Origin: Kiritimatiellia bacterium
Lineage (GTDB): Bacteria; Verrucomicrobiota; Kiritimatiellia; RFP12; UBA1067
Direction of reading: 5' to 3'
Assembly (NCBI GenBank): GCA_024405335.1
Contig: JAKSOX010000023.1
Location: 1 to 16,212, forward strand
Length of the DNA stretch: 16,212 bases
In this document: positions 1 through 6,389 of the stretch, piece by piece
Layout of the letters: each line of letters begins with the position of its first letter
Position numbering within the stretch: the first letter of the stretch is position 1
Translations under genes and position numbers: made by a program
Notes under the pieces: model-generated
Seen by the model: the letters and a program-made list of their open reading frames with translations, nothing else
Database searches by the model: none
What the model was told of the DNA's origin: nothing

Positions 1-684
1 CGCCGCCGCGGCGGCGTAGGCCTCCGACATTTCCGCGTAGAGCTCCTTGACGAGCTTCAGCTTGTCCTGCCCGCGCGCCACGTCCATCATCAGGCGCAGC
101 AGGTGCATCCGCGTCGCCGGCGCGTACGAGGCGCGCTGCGCGGCGTAGGGCGCGAAGAAGGACTCCAGCTCGTCCCAGCGGCTGCGGCCGGACTCGTCGG
201 CGATCGCCGCGAGCACGGCGGGCACGTCCCGCTCGCACGCGCCCTTCTTGAGCGCGTCCATCCGCTCGTGCGCGATCTTCTCGTAGCCGGCCAGCAGGTA
301 GTTGCCGGCTTCGCGCGCCAGCCACACGCGCGTGTCGACCGGCCCCAGCAAGGCGGCGCGCGCCGCCGCCACTTCGCCGCAGAACGCCGCCGCGCGGTCC
401 CACTGTCGCCGTCCGCGCCAGAAGTCGCGCACCGTGTTGATCGCCTTGCGCACGTCGTTCGTGGACTTCGCGTCCGCGAGCGGAGTCTCGAGCGCGATGC
501 GCCGCACGGCGGCGATCGCCTCGAACTTCGCCTTTTCGCTCGGACCCTTGCGCGTGGCGATGATCGCGTCGTCCGCGGAGTTGAATCCGTAGGTCGTGCC
601 GCCCTGGCGCGAACCCGCCTCGGAAAGCTGCCCGAACGCCGCCGTCGCCGCCGCCAGGCCCAGAAGGAAAATCGTCTTTTTCAT
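1..684 (-). CDS. Secreted alpha-helical protein of unknown function (C-terminus off the window)
   Basis: The ATG is at 684-682, and a strong Shine-Dalgarno (AAAGGAG) lies 9 nt upstream. The frame stays open for 228 codons to the window edge, so the C-terminus is missing. The N-terminus (MKKTIFLLGLAAATAAFGQ) is a clear signal peptide with probable cleavage after AFG, so the protein should be exported; no lipobox cysteine is present. After that it is Ala/Arg/Glu-rich and appears almost entirely helical, with paired-helix stretches (around residues 75-105 and 160-215) that resemble TPR-like helical repeats, though no repeat consensus is clear. It is the last visible gene of the phoA operon, 25 bp after the GH123-like gene. 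I do not recognise the family. A role with the upstream secreted phosphatase and glycosidase is inferred from context only. Confidence 0.8.
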   Translation of the reverse strand, partial: MKKTIFLLGLAAATAAFGQLSEAGSRQGGTTYGFNSADDAIIATRKGPSEKAKFEAIAAVRRIALETPLADAKSTNDVRKAINTVRDFWRGRRQWDRAAAFCGEVAAARAALLGPVDTRVWLAREAGNYLLAGYEKIAHERMDALKKGACERDVPAVLAAIADESGRSRWDELESFFAPYAAQRASYAPATRMHLLRLMMDVARGQDKLKLVKELYAEMSEAYAAAAA

Positions 685-709
685 GTTGCAGGTCTCCTTT
701 CCCCGTTCC

Positions 710-2533
710 TCATTTCTTCAGCAGCTTGCGCAGCTTGCGGATGCGCGAGATCGTCTCGGCGCGCAGGTAGGCGAGCGAAGAGCGCTCGCAGTCCACCTGC
801 GAGAGCCACGTCGCCGCCGCGCGCGCCACGTAGTCGGCCTCGACGTCGCCGGACGCCCGGCCCTCGGCCACGAGCTGCTGCAGGTACGTGCAGTAGCGCA
901 CGTCGTCCACCGCCTCGCGCAGGCCTTCCCATTCGATCGTGTCGATGATGTCGTCCGCCGCCGGGTACACGAGCATGAGCCCGCGCAGCGCGCCTTCGTT
1001 CGGCACCCAGAAGTCGTTCCAGTTGTCGCGGAAGAGGATGTACTGCATGAAGCCGTCGTAGTTGCAGTGCCACGTCTGCCAGCCGTAGATGCGGCGCGTG
1101 TAGTCCGGATTCTCGGGGCCGGAGTGCGGATCGGCGTACCACATCACCAGCGCGTCGGGGTTGCCCTCGTGGAGCGTGTCCGCCTGGAAGCGGCGCATCT
1201 GCCGCGGCTGGCGCGGCAGGATCGCGAGGTCCAGGTTGAAGAGCAGATAGGGGTGGTAGCGCGTCGCGACGCACACCTTGCCGCCGAGCGAGTGGACGCC
1301 CTTCCAGGTGGAGCGCTCGGCCCGCACGGTCCAGGCGCTGCCTTCGTCCACGCCGTAGGAATAGGCGCTGAAGTCCTTGCCGAGCGTCGTGCGCAGCGAG
1401 GCCATCGTGTTCGAGATGGCGTGCAGCTGGTTCACGTAGCCGAGGTAGCCGGCGTCGGTCTCCTGCGCCGGATAGCTGGTGCGGATGCCGCACCAGGGCA
1501 GCGCGCCGAAGAGGTAGTCCGTGTCGCAGCCGTTCGCCTCGAACATCCGGCAGTGGTGCTCCACGTCGCCGGGCGTGAACAGCGGGTTCATGAGGAAGTT
1601 CTTCATGTTGTGGCGCGCGATGTTCGCGAGCATCTTCGGGTGGTCCTGCACGGTGAAGTGCAGCTTGCCCATGTAGGCCGCGCCGAAGAAGCGCCGCTTC
1701 GGGTCGCGGAACGTGCCCGGATCCGGCAGGTCGAAGCCGAGGGCCGTCGCCTTCACCGGCAGGTCGAACGCCTTTTCGCCGCCCACGCTCACCTTGAACG
1801 CGCCGCGGTACGTGCCGCCCTTGAGCCCCTTCGCGCCGTGGAACGTGAACATCAGCTGCTTGAAGGCGTTCTTCTGCAGCGCGAACGGCACGAGCTTGGG
1901 CGCGTCGTGGATCCACTTGAGGTCCACCTGGCCCTCGTGCGAGTGGTTCACGTCCGCCGGATCGAAGCTCATCCAGCGGTACGCGCTGGAGCTGCCGTAG
2001 TCGCAGCGCAGGTGGTTCTCCTTGAGCGCGTGGTCCACCTTCACGAGCGAGTCGTCGTGCAGCAGCAGCTCGGGCGTGGCGATGCGGCGCAGGCCGTCCG
2101 AGAAGAAGCTGCCCCAGGCCGTGCCCTGCTGGTACCAGATCTTCACCACCTTCACGTCGATCTCGGACGCCGGGATCTTCGCGCCGCCCGGACCCTCGAG
2201 GTCGGCCGGCTCCACCAGCACGTCGGCGAGGTCCTCGAACCCGAAGAGCAGCACCGAGGCGCTCTCGTAGTCCCCGCCGGCGAGCGTCACCTTGAGCCCG
2301 TTCGCGAAGTCGCCGTCCTCGGGCCAGACGTCCGGCGTGCGTCGCACGCCCGAAAGCGCCTCGACGGAACACGCCGCGAGTTTCGCGCCCTTCCAGTACG
2401 CGCCCTCGGCCCGCGCCTCGACGCGCGCGCGGTTCGCCGCGCCGCCGTCCGGAAGCGCGTAACGTTCGTCAATCGTGGCGGCCATCGCGGAAACAGCGAC
2501 GGCCGCGCAGCCGGCCAATGCCACTCTTCTCAT
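710..2533 (-). CDS. Secreted GH123/DUF4091-like glycoside hydrolase
   Basis: A 607-residue protein with a signal peptide (residues 1-19, MRRVALAGCAAVAVSAMAA). Residues about 20-270 look like an N-terminal beta-sandwich ending in the typical DLPVKATALGFDLP linker. Residues about 275-545 look like the barrel of the GH123/DUF4091 group. An adjacent Asp-Glu pair (D396-E397 in YSYGVDEG) sits where this family keeps its catalytic pair for substrate-assisted hydrolysis of N-acetylgalactosamine. The C-terminal stretch LVYPAADD followed by EGLREAVDDVRY (521-547) matches the DUF4091 signature. GH123 enzymes are exo-beta-N-acetylgalactosaminidases, but many DUF4091 proteins are uncharacterised, so the substrate is open. 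The start codon overlaps the yibE/F stop by 4 bp (ATGA), and an AAAGGA site precedes it. Likely periplasmic or surface exposed. LAGC at residues 6-9 resembles a lipobox, but the hydrophobic stretch before it is too short. Confidence 0.85.
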   Translation of the reverse strand: MRRVALAGCAAVAVSAMAATIDERYALPDGGAANRARVEARAEGAYWKGAKLAACSVEALSGVRRTPDVWPEDGDFANGLKVTLAGGDYESASVLLFGFEDLADVLVEPADLEGPGGAKIPASEIDVKVVKIWYQQGTAWGSFFSDGLRRIATPELLLHDDSLVKVDHALKENHLRCDYGSSSAYRWMSFDPADVNHSHEGQVDLKWIHDAPKLVPFALQKNAFKQLMFTFHGAKGLKGGTYRGAFKVSVGGEKAFDLPVKATALGFDLPDPGTFRDPKRRFFGAAYMGKLHFTVQDHPKMLANIARHNMKNFLMNPLFTPGDVEHHCRMFEANGCDTDYLFGALPWCGIRTSYPAQETDAGYLGYVNQLHAISNTMASLRTTLGKDFSAYSYGVDEGSAWTVRAERSTWKGVHSLGGKVCVATRYHPYLLFNLDLAILPRQPRQMRRFQADTLHEGNPDALVMWYADPHSGPENPDYTRRIYGWQTWHCNYDGFMQYILFRDNWNDFWVPNEGALRGLMLVYPAADDIIDTIEWEGLREAVDDVRYCTYLQQLVAEGRASGDVEADYVARAAATWLSQVDCERSSLAYLRAETISRIRKLRKLLKK

Positions 2534-3717
2534 GTTTTTCCTTTCGCGTTGAACAAAGTCCCCATCTTTGGAATGCGCGGACCGCCCGCCCCGTTCGATT
2601 TTTTCGGGCGCCCTCCGCCGTCCTTCAGCAGCACCGCGCCCGCGAGCGCCGTGAACGGCGCCACGAGCACCAGCGCGAAGCTGCCCACGAGCGTCTTCAC
2701 CGCCTCGGAGGAAACGAGCGTGGTGTTCAGGAAATCGGCCGGCGGCGTCCCCTGCGAGGCGAACACCATCAGCAGCGTCAGATAGCCGCCGGAATACGCC
2801 AGCAGCAGCGTGGTGGTCATCGTGCCCACGACGCTGCGGCCGATGCGGAGTCCGCTCTTGAACAGCTCTTCGCGCGGCAGCGCGGGATTGTGGCGCGCGA
2901 CTTCCTCGACGCCGCTCGCGACGTCCATCGCCAGATCCATCACCGCGCCCGACGACGCCAGCACCATCGCGCCCACGAAAACGTCCTGCATGTCCAGCTC
3001 CGCCGAGCCGGAATAGAGCAGCGTCTGCACGAACGGCATCGTCGCGCCGTTGGCGTTCATGAGCCGGCTGCACAGGTGGGCGAGCCCGAGGCCCGCGAAA
3101 ACGCCGAGCATCGCGCCGCCGAACGCCGCGAACCCCTTGCGCGTCCACCCCGCCACGAGATACATGATCACGGCCGTGAGGACGCACACCGCCGCGAAGG
3201 AAATCCAGCTCGCGGGCCAGCCCGCCAACGCCAGCGGCACCACGACTTTCCAGATCACGAAACAGCTGAACACGAAACTGAACAGCGCCTTCGCGCCGAT
3301 CCAGCCGCCGAAAAGCACCAGCAGCGCGGAAAACGCCAGCAGCAGCGCCGCGCCCCGGCCGAGCCGCCAATGGTCGCGCGCCGCGAGATTCGCCGTTTCC
3401 GGCCGGTCCTCCGCGCCCAGCAGCACCACGGCCACGTCGCCGGGCTTGAACTTCTTGTCCAGCTCCAGCTGCGCGCGCAGTTCGTTCGTGGCGCGGAAGC
3501 GGCGGCCCTTCTGCGGACCGCCGAGAATTTCGACTTCCAGGCTTTCGCTGCCGTATTCGACGTGGCCGAGCACCTGCAGCGCGGAATCGTCCACGGAAAC
3601 GACGCGCGCGCGCACGGGTTCGCCCGAAGCGCCGCCCAACTGCGGGCGCGCGGGCACGAACCACATCCCCGCGCATCCGAGGACCAGCACCAGAACGGGC
3701 AGCGCGCGCTTGACCAC
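2530..3717 (-). CDS. YibE/F family polytopic membrane protein
   Basis: A 395-residue protein. One N-terminal hydrophobic segment (about 5-21) is followed by a soluble, OB-like domain (about 25-118). Seven further membrane helices follow (about 121-140, 143-163, 168-189, 197-214, 244-262, 297-318 and 341-364). The block SGAVMDLAMDVASGVEEV (255-272) and the later GRSVVGTMTTTLLLAYSGG (293-311) are hallmarks of the YibE/F family, which is widespread but has no settled biochemical role; transport has been suggested. The start is a GTG 15 bp after the phoA stop, with only a weak AGCGGA upstream. The phoA TAA lies five codons upstream in the same frame, so no longer N-terminus is possible. The last 30 residues form a Gly/Lys-rich tail that also carries the ribosome-binding site of the next gene. 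Probably coupled to phoA and the GH123-like gene. Confidence 0.88.
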   Translation of the reverse strand: MVKRALPVLVLVLGCAGMWFVPARPQLGGASGEPVRARVVSVDDSALQVLGHVEYGSESLEVEILGGPQKGRRFRATNELRAQLELDKKFKPGDVAVVLLGAEDRPETANLAARDHWRLGRGAALLLAFSALLVLFGGWIGAKALFSFVFSCFVIWKVVVPLALAGWPASWISFAAVCVLTAVIMYLVAGWTRKGFAAFGGAMLGVFAGLGLAHLCSRLMNANGATMPFVQTLLYSGSAELDMQDVFVGAMVLASSGAVMDLAMDVASGVEEVARHNPALPREELFKSGLRIGRSVVGTMTTTLLLAYSGGYLTLLMVFASQGTPPADFLNTTLVSSEAVKTLVGSFALVLVAPFTALAGAVLLKDGGGRPKKSNGAGGPRIPKMGTLFNAKGKT

Positions 3718-3732
3718 GGAATGCGGTTCCGC

Positions 3733-5139
3733 TTACTTGTACATCGCCTTGAGGCGCTTGGAAATGTCCGTGTTCTCCATGAAGCCGGAAAACGCTTCGG
3801 ACCGCGCGCCGACCGCGGTGGTCAGCACGGGCAGCGAGGTGTGCGCGCCCGAGCTCCAGCCCACGCCGGCCTTCGCGCTCATCAGGCGGCGGGCGGCGTC
3901 GGGAAGCTGGTTCTTCGCGAACGCCTCCTCGAGTTCGGCGAGCTCCGCCTTGGTCACTTCCATCGGATCGGACGCGCGCGCCTTCTTCTCGGCGAACTTG
4001 CCGCCGGCCTGCTTGTCTTCGTCCGCCGCGCGGACGGCGTCGAAACGGAAGCCGAACCATTCCGCGAGCAGCTTTTCGGCGTCCGCGAAGGCGAACGCCT
4101 TGCCGTCCTTCTCGGCCTGCTTCCGGGCCGCGGCGAGCTTGTTGCCGAACACGCCCGTGGAGCACTTCTGGCGCGCGAGGCGGTCCATGTAGAACTGGTA
4201 GCCCGTGCCCGCGAAGCCCATGGACATGCCGCCCGTTTCGTGGTCCCCGGTGACGACGATCAGCGTGTCGGGGTGCGTCTTGCGCCATTCCTCGGCGACG
4301 CGGACGGCTTCGTCCAGCGCCAGCACGTCGCGCATGTTCGGCGCGGCGTCGTTGCCGTGGCCCGCGCCGTCGATGCGGCCGCCTTCGATCATCATGAAGA
4401 AGCCCTTGTCGTTGTCCAGCAGCTCGGCGCCCTTCGCGGTCATTTCCGCCAGGGTGGGTTCGTCGTCGCCGCGGTCCATCGAGAAGGACATGTAGCCGGG
4501 CACGGCCTTGTACCAGATCTTGCCGCAGCCGGGCTTGAGCGCGAGGAAGTCCTTCTTGTTCTCCACGAGCGTGTAGCCCTTTTCGGGCGCGATCTTGTAC
4601 AGGTCGCCGCAGTAGTCGGGCGACTTCTTGTTGTCGTTCTGGCCGTCCAAACCGCCGCCCGCGAAGTACTCGAAGCCTGAATGGAGCAGATCCACGCCGA
4701 TTTCGTAGCTCATCGAGCGCTGCGGACGGTGCGCGTAGAAGCCCGCGGGGGTCGCGTGGCAGATGGTGACCGTGGTGACGATGCCCACCTTGCGGCCGGC
4801 CTCGTGCGCGACCTGGGCGGAGGACACGAGCGGCTTCTTTTCCGGATCCACGCCGATGGCGCCGTTGTACGTCTTCACGCCGCAGGCGATGGCCGTCGCG
4901 GCGGCGGCGGAGTCCGTCACCAGCGAGGACGCGGAACACGTGCGCGTGGTGGCCTGGTGCGGGAAAGTGTTCATCAGCAGCTGCCCGTGGCCGGCCGAAC
5001 GGGCGAATTCGTCCGCCGTCATGCGCTGCGGCGTGGACATGCCGTCGCCGATGAAGAGGAACACGTACTTGGGCGCCTCGGCAAACGCGGCGAACGCCGC
5101 CGCCGCGACGCCCGCGGCCAGAATCGTTTTCAATTTCAT
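3733..5139 (-). CDS. phoA: Secreted alkaline phosphatase, PhoA family
   Basis: A 468-residue phosphomonoesterase with a signal peptide (about residues 1-20, MKLKTILAAGVAAAAFAAFA), so active outside the cytoplasm. The visible catalytic set is complete. Metal ligand D32 is in FIGDGM, and nucleophile S77 is in VTDSAAAATA. A CHATPAGFYAH segment ends in the phosphate-binding Arg region (HRPQR). IEGGRIDGAGH supplies Glu/Asp/His ligands, VTGDHETGG supplies Asp-His, and SGAHTSLPV the last His. A His replaces the E. coli D153 position and Gly the K328 position; the first is common outside enterics. It releases inorganic phosphate from extracellular monoesters. It is the first gene of the operon. The signal peptide fixes the start at 5139; an in-frame GTG-initiated extension to 5208 would be charged, would run through the promoter and is unlikely. 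No Shine-Dalgarno lies before the ATG. No recognisable PhoB box was seen, so phosphate control is not shown. Confidence 0.95.
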   Translation of the reverse strand: MKLKTILAAGVAAAAFAAFAEAPKYVFLFIGDGMSTPQRMTADEFARSAGHGQLLMNTFPHQATTRTCSASSLVTDSAAAATAIACGVKTYNGAIGVDPEKKPLVSSAQVAHEAGRKVGIVTTVTICHATPAGFYAHRPQRSMSYEIGVDLLHSGFEYFAGGGLDGQNDNKKSPDYCGDLYKIAPEKGYTLVENKKDFLALKPGCGKIWYKAVPGYMSFSMDRGDDEPTLAEMTAKGAELLDNDKGFFMMIEGGRIDGAGHGNDAAPNMRDVLALDEAVRVAEEWRKTHPDTLIVVTGDHETGGMSMGFAGTGYQFYMDRLARQKCSTGVFGNKLAAARKQAEKDGKAFAFADAEKLLAEWFGFRFDAVRAADEDKQAGGKFAEKKARASDPMEVTKAELAELEEAFAKNQLPDAARRLMSAKAGVGWSSGAHTSLPVLTTAVGARSEAFSGFMENTDISKRLKAMYK

Positions 5140-5146
5140 GTCGTCT

Positions 5147-5175
5147 ATTGTATCACGTTCCGCGCGCCGTGTCAC
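5147..5175 (-). promoter_or_regulatory. Promoter of the phoA operon, predicted leaderless
   Basis: Read on the minus strand there is a -35 hexamer GTGACA (5175-5170, 5/6 to consensus), a 17-bp spacer and a -10 TACAAT (5152-5147, 5/6), with TG one base upstream (TGATACAAT, extended -10). Only 7 nt (5146-5140) separate the -10 from the phoA ATG at 5139. Transcription would therefore start at or within a base or two of the ATG. No Shine-Dalgarno is present in this gap. Confidence 0.65.
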
Positions 5176-5205
5176 AAGGAAAATTTCATGCGCTGATTGC
5201 AACAC

Positions 5206-5283
5206 CATCCGGATGCGGGAAAAGCAAAGGAGAAAAAATCATGATTACGCGCAAGTGATTCAAGCAAACATTGCTATTTGCTT
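5206..5283. promoter_or_regulatory. Three dyad-symmetric elements in the divergent promoter region (possible operators)
   Basis: There are two perfect 10-bp palindromes, CATCCGGATG (5206-5215) and AATCATGATT (5237-5246). A perfect 7-bp inverted repeat follows: AAGCAAA (5262-5268), an 8-nt spacer, then TTTGCTT (5277-5283). Their centres are at 5210.5, 5241.5 and 5272.5, exactly 31 bp apart, about three DNA turns. A further AAGCAAA copy is at 5222-5228. The third dyad overlaps the putative -35 of the kinase promoter. The three arms differ in sequence, so they are not copies of one operator; no regulator gene lies in the window. Confidence 0.35.
5226..5258 (+). other. Possible five-codon leader ORF (MITRK) with a strong Shine-Dalgarno
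   Basis: A strong AAAGGAG (5226-5232) sits 8 nt before an ATG (5241-5243). It opens a frame of only five codons (MITRK) ending in TGA at 5256-5258, 54 nt upstream of the kinase ATG. It could be a leader peptide if a transcript starts further upstream, but the best promoter for the kinase lies downstream of it. The ATG is inside the palindrome AATCATGATT. Chance is a real alternative. Confidence 0.2.
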
Positions 5284-5305
5284 TGGCGGAGCTTTGTGGT
5301 ACTAT
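5278..5305 (+). promoter_or_regulatory. Promoter of the kinase-aldolase operon, predicted leaderless
   Basis: Extended -10 TGGTACTAT has its hexamer TACTAT at 5300-5305. A weak -35, TTGCTT (5278-5283), lies 16 bp upstream and is covered by the right arm of an inverted repeat. Seven nucleotides (5306-5312) separate the -10 from the ATG at 5313, the same spacing as on the phoA side, and no Shine-Dalgarno precedes the ATG. The weak -35 is consistent with dependence on the extended -10 or on a regulator. Confidence 0.5.
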
Positions 5306-5312
5306 TCGCGTC

Positions 5313-6389
5313 ATGAGCAAAGACCGCTCGGACATCTACTACTGGAAATGCGACCGCGCATCGGCGTTCCACGGAACATCCGACTATTTGCGCGACCAAA
5401 GCGAACTGGCGAGTTCGCTTGCGCACGCGCTCGAACGCCGCTTCGGCGACCGGATTTCCGCCGTCGCGGCCGGCTCCGGCCAGGGCAACCACCGCACGTT
5501 CACCGCCGAACTGGACGGCAAGCGCGTATTCATCCGCACCGAAGACGGCGCCGAGGCCGACAACTATTTCGCCGTGGAGGCCGCCGTCACCGCGCGCGTC
5601 GCCAAACTGGGCGTGCCAGTTCCCGAAACGATCGCCTACGACGTGTCGCGCGAGGACGTGCCCTTCGCCTGGCAGATCATCCCGTTCATAGACGCGCCGG
5701 ACCTCAACTCGCACTTCAAGGCGGGCACGCTCGACTGGACGGACGTCGCGCCCGCCATCGGCCGCGCGATCGCCACCTGGCAGTCCGTGACGGCGCCCGG
5801 CTTCGGTCCCTTCAGCGCCGCCAAGGCGGCCGCGACTGGCGAACTCGCCGCGCTCCACCCCACGCCGGAATCCTACTATCGGCTGAACCTCGCGAAGCAT
5901 GTCGGTTTTCTCGTCCGGAACGGTTTCCTCTCCGATGCGGAAGCAAGGAGCCTGACGGGCGTCGTCGACGCGCATGTCGGCGTTTTGGACAAGCCGGGCG
6001 TTCTCGTCCACAAGGACGTCGCGCTGTGGAACGTGCTCGGCACCCCGAAAAGCGCGACAGCGTTCATCGACTGGGACGACGCGATCGTCGGCGATGCCAT
6101 GGACGACTTGTCCCTGATGGGCTGCTTCCACGAACGGGACGTCGTCCGCCGGATCGTCGCCGGGTACGAAGCCGTCAAGCCCCTGCCCGAAGACGCCGCA
6201 CCGCGCTTCTGGCTCGACCTATTGCGCAACATGGTGTTCAAGGCGGTCATCCGCGTCGGCGCCGGCTATTTCAAGCGCGACGCCAAATTCTTCCTCGTCG
6301 CGGGCGGCGGCGAATCGCTGGAGCAGACCACGCGCCGCAAAATTTCGGAAGCCCTGGACGGACTCGAAAAAGGAGAATACTTCACATGA
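5313..6389 (+). CDS. Aminoglycoside phosphotransferase (APH)-fold small-molecule kinase
   Basis: A 358-residue protein of the APH/choline-kinase fold. A glycine-containing nucleotide loop (AGSGQGNHRTF, residues 53-63) is followed by the strand VFIR (72-75) and a helix carrying E89. The catalytic loop HKDVALWN (H233, D235, N240) matches the family HxDxxxxN motif, and the metal-binding IDWDD (D253) follows. No signal peptide, so cytoplasmic. Resistance enzymes are only a small part of this family; many members phosphorylate sugars, choline, homoserine or fructosamines. The overlap with an aldolase gene points to a metabolic kinase rather than drug resistance, but the substrate cannot be read from the sequence. 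The ATG at 5313 is chosen because the -10 ends 7 nt before it; an in-frame TTG at 5271 would overlap the promoter and lacks a Shine-Dalgarno. Confidence 0.85.
   Translation: MSKDRSDIYYWKCDRASAFHGTSDYLRDQSELASSLAHALERRFGDRISAVAAGSGQGNHRTFTAELDGKRVFIRTEDGAEADNYFAVEAAVTARVAKLGVPVPETIAYDVSREDVPFAWQIIPFIDAPDLNSHFKAGTLDWTDVAPAIGRAIATWQSVTAPGFGPFSAAKAAATGELAALHPTPESYYRLNLAKHVGFLVRNGFLSDAEARSLTGVVDAHVGVLDKPGVLVHKDVALWNVLGTPKSATAFIDWDDAIVGDAMDDLSLMGCFHERDVVRRIVAGYEAVKPLPEDAAPRFWLDLLRNMVFKAVIRVGAGYFKRDAKFFLVAGGGESLEQTTRRKISEALDGLEKGEYFT

Noticed and set aside
3661..3717. Lipobox-like VLGC at the N-terminus of the YibE/F protein
   Set aside because: The segment is the first membrane helix of a polytopic protein; a lipidation site there would be unusual and nothing else supports it.
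710..4939. A very long open frame on the minus strand that spans phoA, yibE/F and the GH123-like gene, plus several 300-780-codon frames on the opposite strand of real genes
   Set aside because: These are low-stop frames created by GC-rich codons. Their translations are Arg/Ala/Pro/His-rich with no domain pattern, while the assigned frames carry complete catalytic motifs and mostly good starts.
5140..5208. In-frame N-terminal extension of phoA to position 5208
   Set aside because: It would place a charged 23-residue stretch before an evident signal peptide and run through the promoter; no Shine-Dalgarno supports it.
5241..5250. ATGATTACGC resembles the start of the lacZ-alpha region of cloning vectors
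   Set aside because: The match stops after ten bases and the surrounding sequence differs, so vector contamination is not supported.
5140..5312. PhoB box upstream of phoA
   Set aside because: I looked for CTGTCAT-like direct repeats with 11-bp periodicity on both strands and found none; phosphate control cannot be claimed.
5313..6389. Antibiotic resistance gene (aminoglycoside phosphotransferase)
   Set aside because: Only the fold motifs are shared; the gene overlaps a metabolic aldolase and there are no mobile-element signs.
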